Assembly (NCBI GenBank): GCA_947624475.1
Contig: CANQKK010000004.1
Coordinates: forward strand, 1 to 19,485
From: an uncultured Bacilli bacterium
GTDB taxonomy: Bacteria; Bacillota_I; Bacilli_A; RF39; UBA660
Length of the DNA stretch: 19,485 nt
Reading direction: 5' to 3'
Shown: positions 1 to 6,367 of the stretch, one piece after another
Layout: each line of letters opens with the position of its first letter
Position numbering within the stretch: position 1 is the stretch's first letter
The notes under the pieces: generated by a model
The model's database searches: none
Told to the model about the DNA's origin: nothing
Seen by the model: the letters and a program-made list of their open reading frames with translations, nothing else
Made by a program: the position numbers and the translations under genes

Positions 1-199
1 TTTTAATCGGAGTACTAACTACTGGAAGTTCATTATTATCCTCTGTAATCTCTCCATCGACATAATTAGTTTCTTCTTCTTTAGTAAAGAGACGCTTAGA
101 TAAAAAATCTTGAGCAAAATACATACTAACTAAAAATATTAATACTAATCCTCCATATATCGCAGGCATTAAAAATGGTTTAATTCTTCTACTTTTCAT
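1..199 (-). CDS. spoIIQ: SpoIIQ-like stage II sporulation protein, N-terminal part (runs off window)
   Basis: The first 66 residues of a protein whose remainder lies beyond position 1. It begins MKSRRIKPF and has one hydrophobic segment at about residues 9-29, followed by an acidic, flexible stretch ending in PVVSTPIK. The start is fixed by a strong GAGGTGAG ribosome site just upstream of the ATG at 199. A single N-terminal membrane anchor directly downstream of spoIID is the classical arrangement for SpoIIQ. SpoIIQ is the forespore membrane protein with a LytM/M23-type domain that pairs with SpoIIIAH across the septum and helps position SpoIID/M/P during engulfment. The M23 domain itself is not visible here, so the name rests on the N-terminal sequence style and the neighbour. 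Another M23-family membrane peptidase is the main alternative. Confidence 0.72.
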   Translation of the reverse strand, partial: MKSRRIKPFLMPAIYGGLVLIFLVSMYFAQDFLSKRLFTKEEETNYVDGEITEDNNELPVVSTPIK

Positions 200-246
200 A
201 TTCTCACCTCTAATATAATTGTTTCCTAAAAATAAAAATATATACT

Positions 247-1173
247 CTAATTTTCCATTTTTTTTATTGATATACCACTATAATAATATTTCAAAATGTC
301 AGCATAGTTATAACCCTCTTCTGCCATACCTTCTGCTCCATATTGACTCATCCCAACACCATGTCCGTATCCTACTGTATTAATAATAACCTCATCTCCA
401 TCTTGTATGAGAGAAAAATCCGTCGACCTAAGTCCTAATTTGTTATATAAATCAGTCCCCTCAAAGACATTACCATTAATTGAAATAGATGTAATTCTAT
501 TAGTAGAACTTCTTTTTAACACATCAGTAACAAGTCTATCACTATATGGAAGACCAATTTTTTCGTAAAATTCACTCAATTTCATCGTCGTACTGGATTT
601 AAATACTGAACTTGTCTTTGAATCCCAATCCGACTTAACACTCTTCAAATAAGGTAAATCTATATCAAAAACCAATGAAGCCGTTTCCGTGTAACCATTA
701 CTAGTTGAAAAAAATAATGCATCGATAATTTCTCCATCATAATCCAAATATTCCAAACTAGTTTCATTAACGACACCTCTAAGTTTATTAATATTATCGA
801 TATACTTATCTCCCCATGCCTCTTTCAAATATTCATTATCTAAATATACCTGATTCAAAATAGAATCTACGACATCATAATCACTATCTTTATTATATTC
901 AATTCTTTTAAGAGCATAACTTCGCGCCGCAACTGCCTGTGCTTTTAAAGCCTCTTTTTCAAAATAAATAGGCATTTCTCCTGCAAGTACACCGACAATA
1001 TACTCTTCAAAAGGTATATATTCAATATCTCCACTACCAAGTCTTTTAACTCTAATTATAGTATTCGACATATAATTAATTTTTATTTCCTCTTTTTTAT
1101 CAATATTAAAAATACTAACTATTAAAAAAGGAATAAAGATAATAACTATTGTCATAAATATAATTCTCTTCAT
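247..1173 (-). CDS. spoIID: Stage II sporulation protein D, peptidoglycan lytic transglycosylase
   Basis: A 308-residue protein, near the usual SpoIID length. Residues 4-22 form a membrane anchor. The family landmarks are present in order: EEYIVGVLAGEMP (residues 56-68, with Glu66 at the position of the catalytic glutamate), ALKAQAVAARSYAL (75-88), FFSTSNGYTE (154-163) and GYGHGVGMSQYGA (268-280). In the family, SpoIID cleaves glycan strands to drive membrane migration during engulfment, working with SpoIIP and SpoIIM. It lies upstream of a SpoIIQ-like gene (48-bp gap), so the two are probably one mother-cell/forespore engulfment locus. A sigma-E-like promoter lies just upstream. The start has a reasonable AGAAGTGA ribosome site. 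Confidence 0.95.
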   Translation of the reverse strand: MKRIIFMTIVIIFIPFLIVSIFNIDKKEEIKINYMSNTIIRVKRLGSGDIEYIPFEEYIVGVLAGEMPIYFEKEALKAQAVAARSYALKRIEYNKDSDYDVVDSILNQVYLDNEYLKEAWGDKYIDNINKLRGVVNETSLEYLDYDGEIIDALFFSTSNGYTETASLVFDIDLPYLKSVKSDWDSKTSSVFKSSTTMKLSEFYEKIGLPYSDRLVTDVLKRSSTNRITSISINGNVFEGTDLYNKLGLRSTDFSLIQDGDEVIINTVGYGHGVGMSQYGAEGMAEEGYNYADILKYYYSGISIKKMEN

Positions 1174-1195
1174 ATTTCACTTCTTTTCATAAAAA

Positions 1196-1226
1196 ATTAT
1201 ATGATATTATTTCCAAAAAAATTGTC
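1196..1226 (-). promoter_or_regulatory. Candidate sigma-E promoter for spoIID
   Basis: On the minus strand CATATAAT (1196-1203) matches seven of eight bases of the sigma-E -10 consensus CATACAnT. It is preceded after 15 bp by GACAATTT (1219-1226), a weak match to the GTCATATT-type -35. SpoIID is a sigma-E gene in B. subtilis, which fits. In such AT-rich DNA the match alone is only suggestive. Confidence 0.45.
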
Positions 1227-1227
1227 G

Positions 1228-1256
1228 AAAAAAAGAAGAAGCAAAAACTTCTTCCT
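1228..1256 (-). terminator. Rho-independent terminator after the 3D-domain gene
   Basis: On the minus strand GAAGAAG (1235-1241 and complement 1248-1254) forms a 7-bp stem with a 6-base loop, followed by seven U (1228-1234). It lies 23 bp beyond the stop of the 3D-domain gene and separates it from spoIID. Confidence 0.85.
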
Positions 1257-1278
1257 AAAATCTATATATTTATATTTA

Positions 1279-1998
1279 TTACCAAGGAATACCTTTTCTC
1301 AAAAGTTCAAAAGTTACATTATAGGCAGTACTCATTGCTTCGCCTTCTGTCGAAAAAGCAAGATCAAACAAAGCACCTTTGCCTTTACCAACATTTCCAC
1401 CAGTATCCAAAACTATCGCTAAAAAAGGATCCATTCCCGGTACATTACTAACCCTAATTATTGCATTTCTTCCAATATCAGCATCAGCAGCGAGTATTCG
1501 TACTTTTCCATATTCTGCATCATCATAATAAACTGACTTAGTAAGGTCATAACCACTTCTCGTTTTACCAGAACAACCATAACAGTCAGCACCATAACCA
1601 GTCAAAGTGCCATAATAAGTACCAATTACATTATAAGAAAGTGAAACCCTATCATTAGATGGAGCGCTTTCTTTAGGAGTCTCTTCTTCTTTGACTTCTT
1701 CCTCTTTAGGTAACTCTTCCTCTTTAGCCTGTTCTTCTTTCTTCTCTTCTTCTTCCTTAGTTTTATCCTCAACTTTTTCCAAATCTATTATAACTTTATC
1801 ATTAGAAGACGAAAGCATCTCTTCCTCTTCTTTAAATAGAGAAGAAACAGAATCAGCCATCTTACTGAAGTTATTATTCTCTAAAACAATAACTTCTTCT
1901 TCACCTTTTCCTGTTGAAAATAATAATACTAAAAATAAACTAACTAATCCAATTTGTGAAGAAATAGTTATTATCTTAGTAGATATTTTCTTCATCAT
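1279..1998 (-). CDS. Exported 3D-domain protein with Glu-rich spacer (YabE/YocH-type cell-wall factor)
   Basis: A 239-residue protein. Residues 8-29 are a hydrophobic signal or anchor segment and residues about 78-110 are an extreme Glu/Lys low-complexity spacer. The C-terminal domain (about 124-220) looks like a 3D (three conserved Asp) domain related to MltA-type transglycosylases: GTYYG at 126, ADCYGCSGKTRSG (137-149), LAADADI (169-175), LDTGG (197-201) and FDLAF (211-215). The DTG and DLAF aspartates are visible. Such domains act on or bind peptidoglycan. YabE sits beside tatD/yabD in B. subtilis, matching this position, but the G5 and resuscitation-promoting regions of YabE are absent, so it is a reduced relative. 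The start has GAGGTGA upstream; the second ATG, three bases later, is equally possible. A terminator follows. Confidence 0.82.
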   Translation of the reverse strand: MMKKISTKIITISSQIGLVSLFLVLLFSTGKGEEEVIVLENNNFSKMADSVSSLFKEEEEMLSSSNDKVIIDLEKVEDKTKEEEEKKEEQAKEEELPKEEEVKEEETPKESAPSNDRVSLSYNVIGTYYGTLTGYGADCYGCSGKTRSGYDLTKSVYYDDAEYGKVRILAADADIGRNAIIRVSNVPGMDPFLAIVLDTGGNVGKGKGALFDLAFSTEGEAMSTAYNVTFELLRKGIPW

Positions 1999-2038
1999 TA
2001 TTCACCTCATTAATATTTTAAGCATATTAATTGTAACA

Positions 2039-2800
2039 TTATTTATCTAAAAAGTCAAATATGGCCTCCGCATTAGCAGTGCTAGTCCTCATAACCTCTT
2101 GTAAATCAAGGCCTTTCAAATTACTAATAACTTCTGCTACTAAAGGTATATTATTAGGTTCGTTCACCTTCCCTCTATATGGCTCTGGAGACAAATATGG
2201 AGAATCTGTCTCTAATAAAATATATGTCATATCTATATTTTTTACTACTTCTTTAATATTCTTAGCATTTTTATAAGTAACTATTCCTCCAACGCCAATT
2301 TTATATCCTAGTTTTATATATTCCTTAGCCATTTCTAGCGATCCACTAAAACAGTGAATACTTCCTTTCAAATCATATTCTTTTAATATATCATATGTAT
2401 CTTGTATAGAATTTCTTGTATGAATAACTATAGGCTTATTATATTTCTTTGCAATATCTAGTTGTTTCCTAAATACACTTTTTTGCTTTTCTTTATCAGT
2501 ATCATCATAATGATAGTCAAGTCCAATTTCCCCAATACCAACTATCTTTCTATCAAAAATATGTTCCTCTAAAAATTTTAAATCATTATCATCGTATTCA
2601 TCTAATTCCGTCGGATGAAACCCTATTGTTCCATAAACTATATCATATTTAGAAATAAGTTCTAATACTTCCTTATTTGTCTTCATATCACAACCACTTA
2701 CAATAATTCTTCCAACATTATTTTTAGTACACTCATCAATAATATCATCAATATTTTCGTAGTATTCTTTAAGAATATGACAGTGCGTATCAATATACAT
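2039..2800 (-). CDS. tatD: TatD-family metal-dependent deoxyribonuclease
   Basis: A 253-residue TIM-barrel hydrolase of the amidohydrolase superfamily, about the family's usual length. Metal ligands are all visible: HxH in YIDTHCHI (His6, His8), Glu91 in GIGEIGLDYHYD, His127 in VIHTRNS, His149 in IHCFSG and Asp199 in LLETDSPYLSPEPYRG. Family members are DNases (3'-5' exonuclease/AP-site activity) implicated in DNA repair and turnover. A longer frame opens 30 bases upstream, but GAGGAGG ends 8 bases before the ATG at 2800 and decides this start. It corresponds to yabD of B. subtilis, which likewise sits beside metS and yabE. A terminator separates it from the upstream 55-aa gene, so expression probably depends on read-through. 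Confidence 0.95.
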   Translation of the reverse strand: MYIDTHCHILKEYYENIDDIIDECTKNNVGRIIVSGCDMKTNKEVLELISKYDIVYGTIGFHPTELDEYDDNDLKFLEEHIFDRKIVGIGEIGLDYHYDDTDKEKQKSVFRKQLDIAKKYNKPIVIHTRNSIQDTYDILKEYDLKGSIHCFSGSLEMAKEYIKLGYKIGVGGIVTYKNAKNIKEVVKNIDMTYILLETDSPYLSPEPYRGKVNEPNNIPLVAEVISNLKGLDLQEVMRTSTANAEAIFDFLDK

Positions 2801-2832
2801 ATCAATTTCCTCCTCACAATCAAACATCACAT

Positions 2833-2861
2833 AAAAAAATTATACTACTAATATAGTACAA
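2833..2861 (-). terminator. Terminator after the 55-aa membrane-protein gene
   Basis: On the minus strand UUGUACUA (2854-2861) pairs with UAGUAUAA (2840-2847) over a 6-base loop, then seven U (2833-2839). It begins directly after the stop of the 55-aa gene and lies 33 bases before the tatD start. Confidence 0.78.
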
Positions 2862-3029
2862 TTATTTCCAATATTTTTCAATTAAAAATAACAAAAACAA
2901 AAAAAGTAATACACCTACATAAATCAAATCAGCAACATACTTATAAAACAATACAATTAACATAGACATTGCTGTAAATGAAAGCAGTAATACTCTAAAT
3001 AATATTCTCTGATTTCGTGTCTTTAGCAT
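2862..3029 (-). CDS. Small two-helix membrane protein of unknown function (55 aa)
   Basis: A 55-residue protein starting MLKTRNQR. It has a basic N-terminus, a first hydrophobic helix at about residues 10-28, a short KYVADL connector and a second helix at about 33-50, ending EKYWK. I do not recognise the family. The start is chosen because AAGGAGA lies 8 bases upstream; a longer frame opening at 3065 has no comparable site. A good promoter (3075-3103) and a terminator directly after the stop make it look like a genuine monocistronic gene between metG and tatD. It could be a small membrane regulator or toxin-like peptide, but nothing in the sequence decides this. Confidence 0.62.
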   Translation of the reverse strand: MLKTRNQRILFRVLLLSFTAMSMLIVLFYKYVADLIYVGVLLFLFLLFLIEKYWK

Positions 3030-3074
3030 TGTTATATCTCCTTTTAATATATTTACTACAGGCACTACAATAAA

Positions 3075-3103
3075 ACTATAACATACATTTAAACCATAGT
3101 AAA
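3075..3103 (-). promoter_or_regulatory. Sigma-A promoter for the 55-aa gene (and tatD by read-through)
   Basis: On the minus strand TTTACT (3098-3103) is followed after 17 bp by TATAGT (3075-3080), with an extended -10 TG one base upstream of it. Spacing is ideal and the transcript would start about 40 bases before the AAGGAGA site. Confidence 0.62.
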
Positions 3104-3144
3104 ATATTTTTTATTTGTTTTACATATATTTCAAATAAAATGTC

Positions 3145-3172
3145 AAAAAGAAAACTGACATTATCAGTTTTC
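3145..3172 (-). terminator. Terminator of the dut-metG operon, overlapping the metG stop codon
   Basis: On the minus strand GAAAACUGA (3164-3172, with the stop at 3164-3166) pairs with UCAGUUUUC (3150-3158) over a 5-base loop, followed by five U (3145-3149). The metG UGA is part of the ascending stem. Confidence 0.85.
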
Positions 3173-4690
3173 AATTCTTTTAAATAATACTTCTGCTTCA
3201 TTAACTTTAGTTGCCGATACATATCCTCCAAATTCAGTAATTGAATCAAAAGAAGTTAAATCAGTGTTTATCTGATGAAATATCTTGGCGCTAGTATCAG
3301 GTAAGAAAGCCTGAAGTAGAACACTTCCTATTCTAATTGTCTCTATTAAGTTATATAAAACAGTAGCAAGTCTATCCTTTTTACTTGCATCTTTAGCAAG
3401 AACCCAAGGCATCGTCTCATCGATATATTTATTAGAACTTCTAAATAAATCTATTATTGCTTCCAATGCCTTTGACACCTCATTATTTGCCATATAATTA
3501 TCTACTTTATTTCTAAGTTCTAATGCTTCCGATATCAATTTATCGTCCACTTCTTCCTTTACATTTCTATTTTCAATAACACCATCAAAATATTTATTAG
3601 CCATTCCTATCGTTCTATTAACCAAGTTGCCAAGTATATTAGCCAAATCGCCATTTGTTCTTGTAATTAAAGCCTCTTCACTAAAATTACCATCATTCCC
3701 AAAAGGAACTTCTCTTAAAACAAAATACCTGACAGCATCAACCCCATATGTATCAATATACTCTCTAGGGTCTTTATAATTACCCAAGCTCTTAGAAATC
3801 TTACCACCATCTATTACGAGCCATCCATGTCCAAATACCTGTTTAGGTAATGGAAGATCTAAAGCCATAAGTATAATTGGCCAAATAATCGTATGAAATC
3901 TAACTATTTCCTTGCCGACAATATGTAAATCACAAGGCCAATATTTTTTAAATAAACTATCATCAGCACTCAAATATCCTAATGCAGATATATAATTAGT
4001 AAGAGCATCAAGCCATACATAAACAACATGATTATCATCGAAAGTAACAGGAACTCCCCAGTCAAAACTTGTTCTAGATACACATAAATCTTCTAGTCCC
4101 GGTTTAATAAAATTATTAATCATCTCATTTTTCCTAGAATCCGGCTTAATAAAATTAGGATTATCCTCGTAAAATTTTACTAACTTATCTTGATATTTTG
4201 ATAATTTGAAAAAATATGCCTCTTCCGATACTTCACTTACATCTCTCCCACAGTCTGGACATTTTCCATCTACTAGTTGACTCTCCGTCCAAAAAGATTC
4301 ACAAGGCGTACAATAAAGTCCTTTATATTCATCCTTATAAATATCCCCTTGTTTATATAATTTTTCAAATATCTTCTGAACACAAATCACATGTTCACTA
4401 TCAGTAGTACGAATAAATTTATCGTAACTAATATTTAATCTTTCCCATAAATCTTTAGCATTTGACACGATATCATCAACATACTTTTGAGGGGTAACAC
4501 CAGCCTCCTCAGCCTTCTTTTGAATTTTTTGTCCATGTTCATCAGAACCCGTCAAATAAAATACATCATATCCACAAAGCCTTTTGTACCTTGCTATCGC
4601 ATCCGCTATTATAGTAGTATAACAATGTCCAATATGAAAATTAGCAGATGGATAATATATTGGTGTCGTCAAATAAAATTTCTTTTCCAT
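3164..4690 (-). CDS. metG: Methionyl-tRNA synthetase, short form without C-terminal tRNA-binding domain
   Basis: A 508-residue class I synthetase that charges tRNA-Met. The HIGH signature is at residues 19-22 (FHIGH), KISKS (KMSKS class) at 297-301, and a zinc knuckle uses Cys127, Cys130, Cys144 and Cys147 in two CxxC pairs. The anticodon-binding helical domain fills the C-terminus. The protein stops there, about 150 residues short of the B. subtilis enzyme, so it lacks the EMAP-type dimerisation/tRNA-binding domain. The frame opens three codons earlier, but the GGAG site sits 9 bases before the ATG at 4690 and would abut the earlier one. It lies 19 bases after dut, behind a T-box leader with an AUG specifier, so uncharged tRNA-Met should induce it. 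Confidence 0.97.
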   Translation of the reverse strand: MEKKFYLTTPIYYPSANFHIGHCYTTIIADAIARYKRLCGYDVFYLTGSDEHGQKIQKKAEEAGVTPQKYVDDIVSNAKDLWERLNISYDKFIRTTDSEHVICVQKIFEKLYKQGDIYKDEYKGLYCTPCESFWTESQLVDGKCPDCGRDVSEVSEEAYFFKLSKYQDKLVKFYEDNPNFIKPDSRKNEMINNFIKPGLEDLCVSRTSFDWGVPVTFDDNHVVYVWLDALTNYISALGYLSADDSLFKKYWPCDLHIVGKEIVRFHTIIWPIILMALDLPLPKQVFGHGWLVIDGGKISKSLGNYKDPREYIDTYGVDAVRYFVLREVPFGNDGNFSEEALITRTNGDLANILGNLVNRTIGMANKYFDGVIENRNVKEEVDDKLISEALELRNKVDNYMANNEVSKALEAIIDLFRSSNKYIDETMPWVLAKDASKKDRLATVLYNLIETIRIGSVLLQAFLPDTSAKIFHQINTDLTSFDSITEFGGYVSATKVNEAEVLFKRIEN

Positions 4691-4709
4691 TAAAATCATC
4701 TCCTCTTTA

Positions 4710-5171
4710 TTAATCAGTACTTCCTATTCCACCCGTTCTCTCTTCACTTACTTCATCCTCATCAGTAAGTAAAAATGGTGTAAATATACCCTGTATAAAT
4801 CTATCCCCTTTTTTTATCTCAAAAGTTTTATCCCCTTCATTTTGAAGACATACAAATATGTGACCGCCATTTTCACTATTACCATAGTAGTCAGCATCAA
4901 TTATTCCAACCTGATTACACATCCGTACATTATTTTTAAAACCATAACTACTTCTTACGTATAGTGCCAAAAACTCAGTATCATTCATCTTAACCTTTAT
5001 TCCTGTCGGAATTATCTTTCGCTCTCCAGGATTCAAAGTAACATCAATTACACTGACAAAATCGTATCCAGCAGAATTTGTACTTCTTCTAGGTAACAAT
5101 AATTCCTCATAATTACCAGAAGGAATATCCCTTTCAAATAAATCCCTGTCAATCTTTTCAAATCTTCTCAT
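4710..5171 (-). CDS. dut: Trimeric-type dUTP pyrophosphatase
   Basis: A 153-residue dUTPase converting dUTP to dUMP and pyrophosphate, protecting DNA from uracil and supplying dTMP synthesis. The five family motifs are present: 1, SAGYDF (33-38); 2, YVRSSYGF (71-78); 3, GIIDADYYGN (89-98, with the catalytic Asp and Tyr); 4, GDRFIQGIF (122-130); 5, the C-terminal RTGGIGSTD (145-153), which folds over the active site. A longer frame opens at 5231, but that would start inside the T-box element. GGAGG lies 8 bases before the ATG at 5171 and decides the start. The gene sits between a T-box leader and metG, an unusual place for a nucleotide-pool enzyme. The ribosome site directly follows the U-tract of the attenuator. 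Confidence 0.95.
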   Translation of the reverse strand: MRRFEKIDRDLFERDIPSGNYEELLLPRRSTNSAGYDFVSVIDVTLNPGERKIIPTGIKVKMNDTEFLALYVRSSYGFKNNVRMCNQVGIIDADYYGNSENGGHIFVCLQNEGDKTFEIKKGDRFIQGIFTPFLLTDEDEVSEERTGGIGSTD

Positions 5172-5184
5172 AGCAATAACCTCC

Positions 5185-5232
5185 AAAAAAAGATGGTACT
5201 TCAAAGGACGAATAAACTTCCGCGGTACCACC
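5185..5232 (-). terminator. T-box attenuator terminator
   Basis: On the minus strand GGUGGUAC (5225-5232), inside the T-box core, can pair with GUACCAUC (5192-5199) and is followed by seven U (5185-5191). This is mutually exclusive with the antiterminator. The dut ribosome site GGAGG begins directly after the U run. Confidence 0.8.
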
Positions 5233-5396
5233 TTAATTTACATATCATACACTCATTAAGTTATAACGTAACAACCGTTTACACCTATTAGATATAACTG
5301 CTCCAGAACCATTTATAATAGTATTCATTATCTAACTTCCACCATCATAGACTCTCTCTAAAATCTTCCTATTACTCTTTCCTTCTTCGCTTTACA
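5185..5396 (-). promoter_or_regulatory. T-box riboswitch leader, probable tRNA-Met (AUG) specifier
   Basis: The minus-strand leader carries the T-box core AAGGUGGUACCGCG (5221-5234), which pairs with the acceptor end of uncharged tRNA. Stem I is recognisable by the AGUA bulge (5373-5376), the AGAGAG/GGUGGAAG distal elements (about 5335-5360) and the descending CUGGAGC (5300-5306). AAUAG after the bulge can pair with CUAUU (5318-5322), which places AUAAAUGG in the specifier loop. The AUG at 5310-5312 is followed by the required purine, giving a methionine specifier. This matches metG, the second gene of the transcript. The competing terminator is listed separately. The T-box call is firm; the specifier assignment is from hand folding. 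Confidence 0.9.
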
Positions 5397-5402
5397 TATC
5401 AA

Positions 5403-5431
5403 ATATTAACACATAATTAACTATATTTCAA
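5403..5431 (-). promoter_or_regulatory. Sigma-A promoter of the T-box-dut-metG operon
   Basis: On the minus strand TTGAAA (5426-5431), a 17-bp spacer and TAATAT (5403-5408). Predicted transcription start is near 5396, a few bases before the first T-box stem. Confidence 0.75.
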
Positions 5432-5453
5432 GTATTTTATTACAATAAAAACT

Positions 5454-5480
5454 AAAAAAAGCCATAGAAATAACCATGAC
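5454..5480 (-). terminator. Terminator of spoVT
   Basis: On the minus strand GUCAUGG (5474-5480) pairs with CUAUGGC (5461-5467), with two G-U pairs and a 6-base loop, then seven U (5454-5460). It lies 11 bases past the spoVT stop. Confidence 0.75.
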
Positions 5481-5491
5481 CGAAAAATTAT

Positions 5492-6022
5492 TTAATCAAT
5501 AAACTTCTGACTTAACAAACTAGATAAAATAACAACCATCTTATCTTCGACATCAGTAATAGGTGTATCAGTAGATATAAGAATCACACTACCAATTGCA
5601 TCACCATTATTTACTATTGAAGAAAAAGAATAGTAACCATTTTCTTCTTCTCCTTCCACTATTTGAAATATTTTCTTCTGTTTTTCATAAAACGAATCTC
5701 TTCTTTCAATTGACCTTTCCGTAAATTCGTTTACCGTTTTACCCAAATATTTTTTCTTAAGAGGACCCGCTACTGCTATTACTTTATCTCTATCAGTTAC
5801 AATAATATTATGTTTAATAATTTTATTAAAAGCCTCTACATAATCGACAGAGACATTCTCAAGACTTTCTAACTGGGAAAATTTCTTCAAAATAATAGAG
5901 TCCCCCTCTAAAAATATCTCCAAACTTTCACCATTTTTAATACGCAAATTTTTTCTTATCTCTTTTGGAATTACAACTCTTCCAAGTTCATCAATTCTTC
6001 TAATAACACCAGTTGTTTTCAA
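5492..6022 (-). CDS. spoVT: Stage V sporulation protein T, AbrB-type transcription regulator
   Basis: A 176-residue protein, essentially the length of B. subtilis SpoVT (178). Residues 1-50 are a swapped-hairpin AbrB-like DNA-binding domain (GVIRRIDELGRVVIPKEIR, GESLEIFLEGDSIILKK). The rest is a GAF-like sensory domain (DYVEAFNKI, VIAVAGPLKKKYLGKTV, VNNGDAIGSVILIS). The family acts in the forespore, modulating sigma-G genes and spore coat/cortex quality. The start codon is UUG at 6022, fixed by alignment with the family N-terminus MKxTGxxRRID; GGTGA lies just upstream. It follows mfd in B. subtilis, and here only a small unit intervenes. A sigma-G-like promoter precedes it and a terminator follows, so it is probably monocistronic. 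Confidence 0.96.
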   Translation of the reverse strand: MKTTGVIRRIDELGRVVIPKEIRKNLRIKNGESLEIFLEGDSIILKKFSQLESLENVSVDYVEAFNKIIKHNIIVTDRDKVIAVAGPLKKKYLGKTVNEFTERSIERRDSFYEKQKKIFQIVEGEEENGYYSFSSIVNNGDAIGSVILISTDTPITDVEDKMVVILSSLLSQKFID

Positions 6023-6044
6023 AATATCACCATACTTTCTTTAA

Positions 6045-6074
6045 TATTTTGCCAATTATTTAAATAATTATACA
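6045..6074 (-). promoter_or_regulatory. Candidate sigma-G promoter for spoVT
   Basis: On the minus strand TGTATA (6069-6074) fits the sigma-G -35 TGnATA and, after 17 bp, CAAAATA (6045-6051) matches five of seven bases of CATACTA. In B. subtilis spoVT is transcribed by sigma-G. No convincing sigma-A promoter is seen in the same interval. The implied leader is short, about 16 bases. Confidence 0.5.
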
Positions 6075-6077
6075 AAT

Positions 6078-6107
6078 AAAAAAGAACAATGAAATTTTTC
6101 ATTATCC
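6078..6107 (-). terminator. Terminator of the small unit between mfd and spoVT
   Basis: On the minus strand GGAUAAUGAAA (6097-6107) can pair with UUUCAUUGUUC (6084-6094), including two G-U pairs, and is followed by six U (6078-6083). The innermost pairs are probably open. Confidence 0.68.
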
Positions 6108-6114
6108 AAATTTA

Positions 6115-6287
6115 TTAATTAATACAAAAATCTGTTAAATATACTTTATCTCCTTCTGCTTCAAATGTATGAAGTATTATCATTTTTAATATTGTTATTT
6201 AAAACTTTATCATAAACAATAAATTCTACAAAAGTTAAAATAACGATCACAATCAAGATTACTAAAACCTCATTTTTCCTTTTTCAA
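6115..6287 (-). pseudogene. Small membrane-protein frame broken at two A5 tracts (or a non-coding RNA)
   Basis: The interval between mfd and spoVT (6023-6367) has no intact gene of ordinary size. It has a promoter (6312-6340), an AGGAG site and a UUG (6287) 9 bases later that opens MKKEK and hits UGA at once. If one A is removed from the A5 tract at 6272-6276 the frame continues as a hydrophobic helix (VLVILIVIVILTFVEFIVY) plus DKVLNNNIK. It stops again unless one A is removed from the A5 tract at 6182-6186, after which it reads HTFEAEGDKVYLTDFCIN to a stop at 6115. A terminator follows at once. Removing one A at each tract would give about 56 residues with one membrane helix. I recognise no family. 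Alternatives are a decayed gene, homopolymer errors in the assembly, transcriptional slippage, or a roughly 230-nt small RNA. Confidence 0.35.
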
Positions 6288-6311
6288 TATAAGCATCTCC
6301 TAACAAACAAA

Positions 6312-6340
6312 AATATACAATAAATTACAATTATAATCAA
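6312..6340 (-). promoter_or_regulatory. Sigma-A promoter of the small unit between mfd and spoVT
   Basis: On the minus strand TTGATT (6335-6340), 17 bp, TATATT (6312-6317). The start would be near 6305, directly before an AGGAG ribosome-site-like sequence at 6297-6301. Confidence 0.58.
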
Positions 6341-6367
6341 TATTTTAGACATTCAAAAAATATGAAA

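Noticed and set aside
1691..2050. Plus-strand Ser-rich frame opposite the 3D-domain gene
   Set aside because: Its Ser-rich content is simply the complement of the Glu/Lys repeat codons on the coding strand.
5171..5231. Longer N-terminus for dut from 5231
   Set aside because: It would be translated from the T-box core and attenuator; the GGAGG 8 bases before 5171 and the family N-terminus support the shorter protein.
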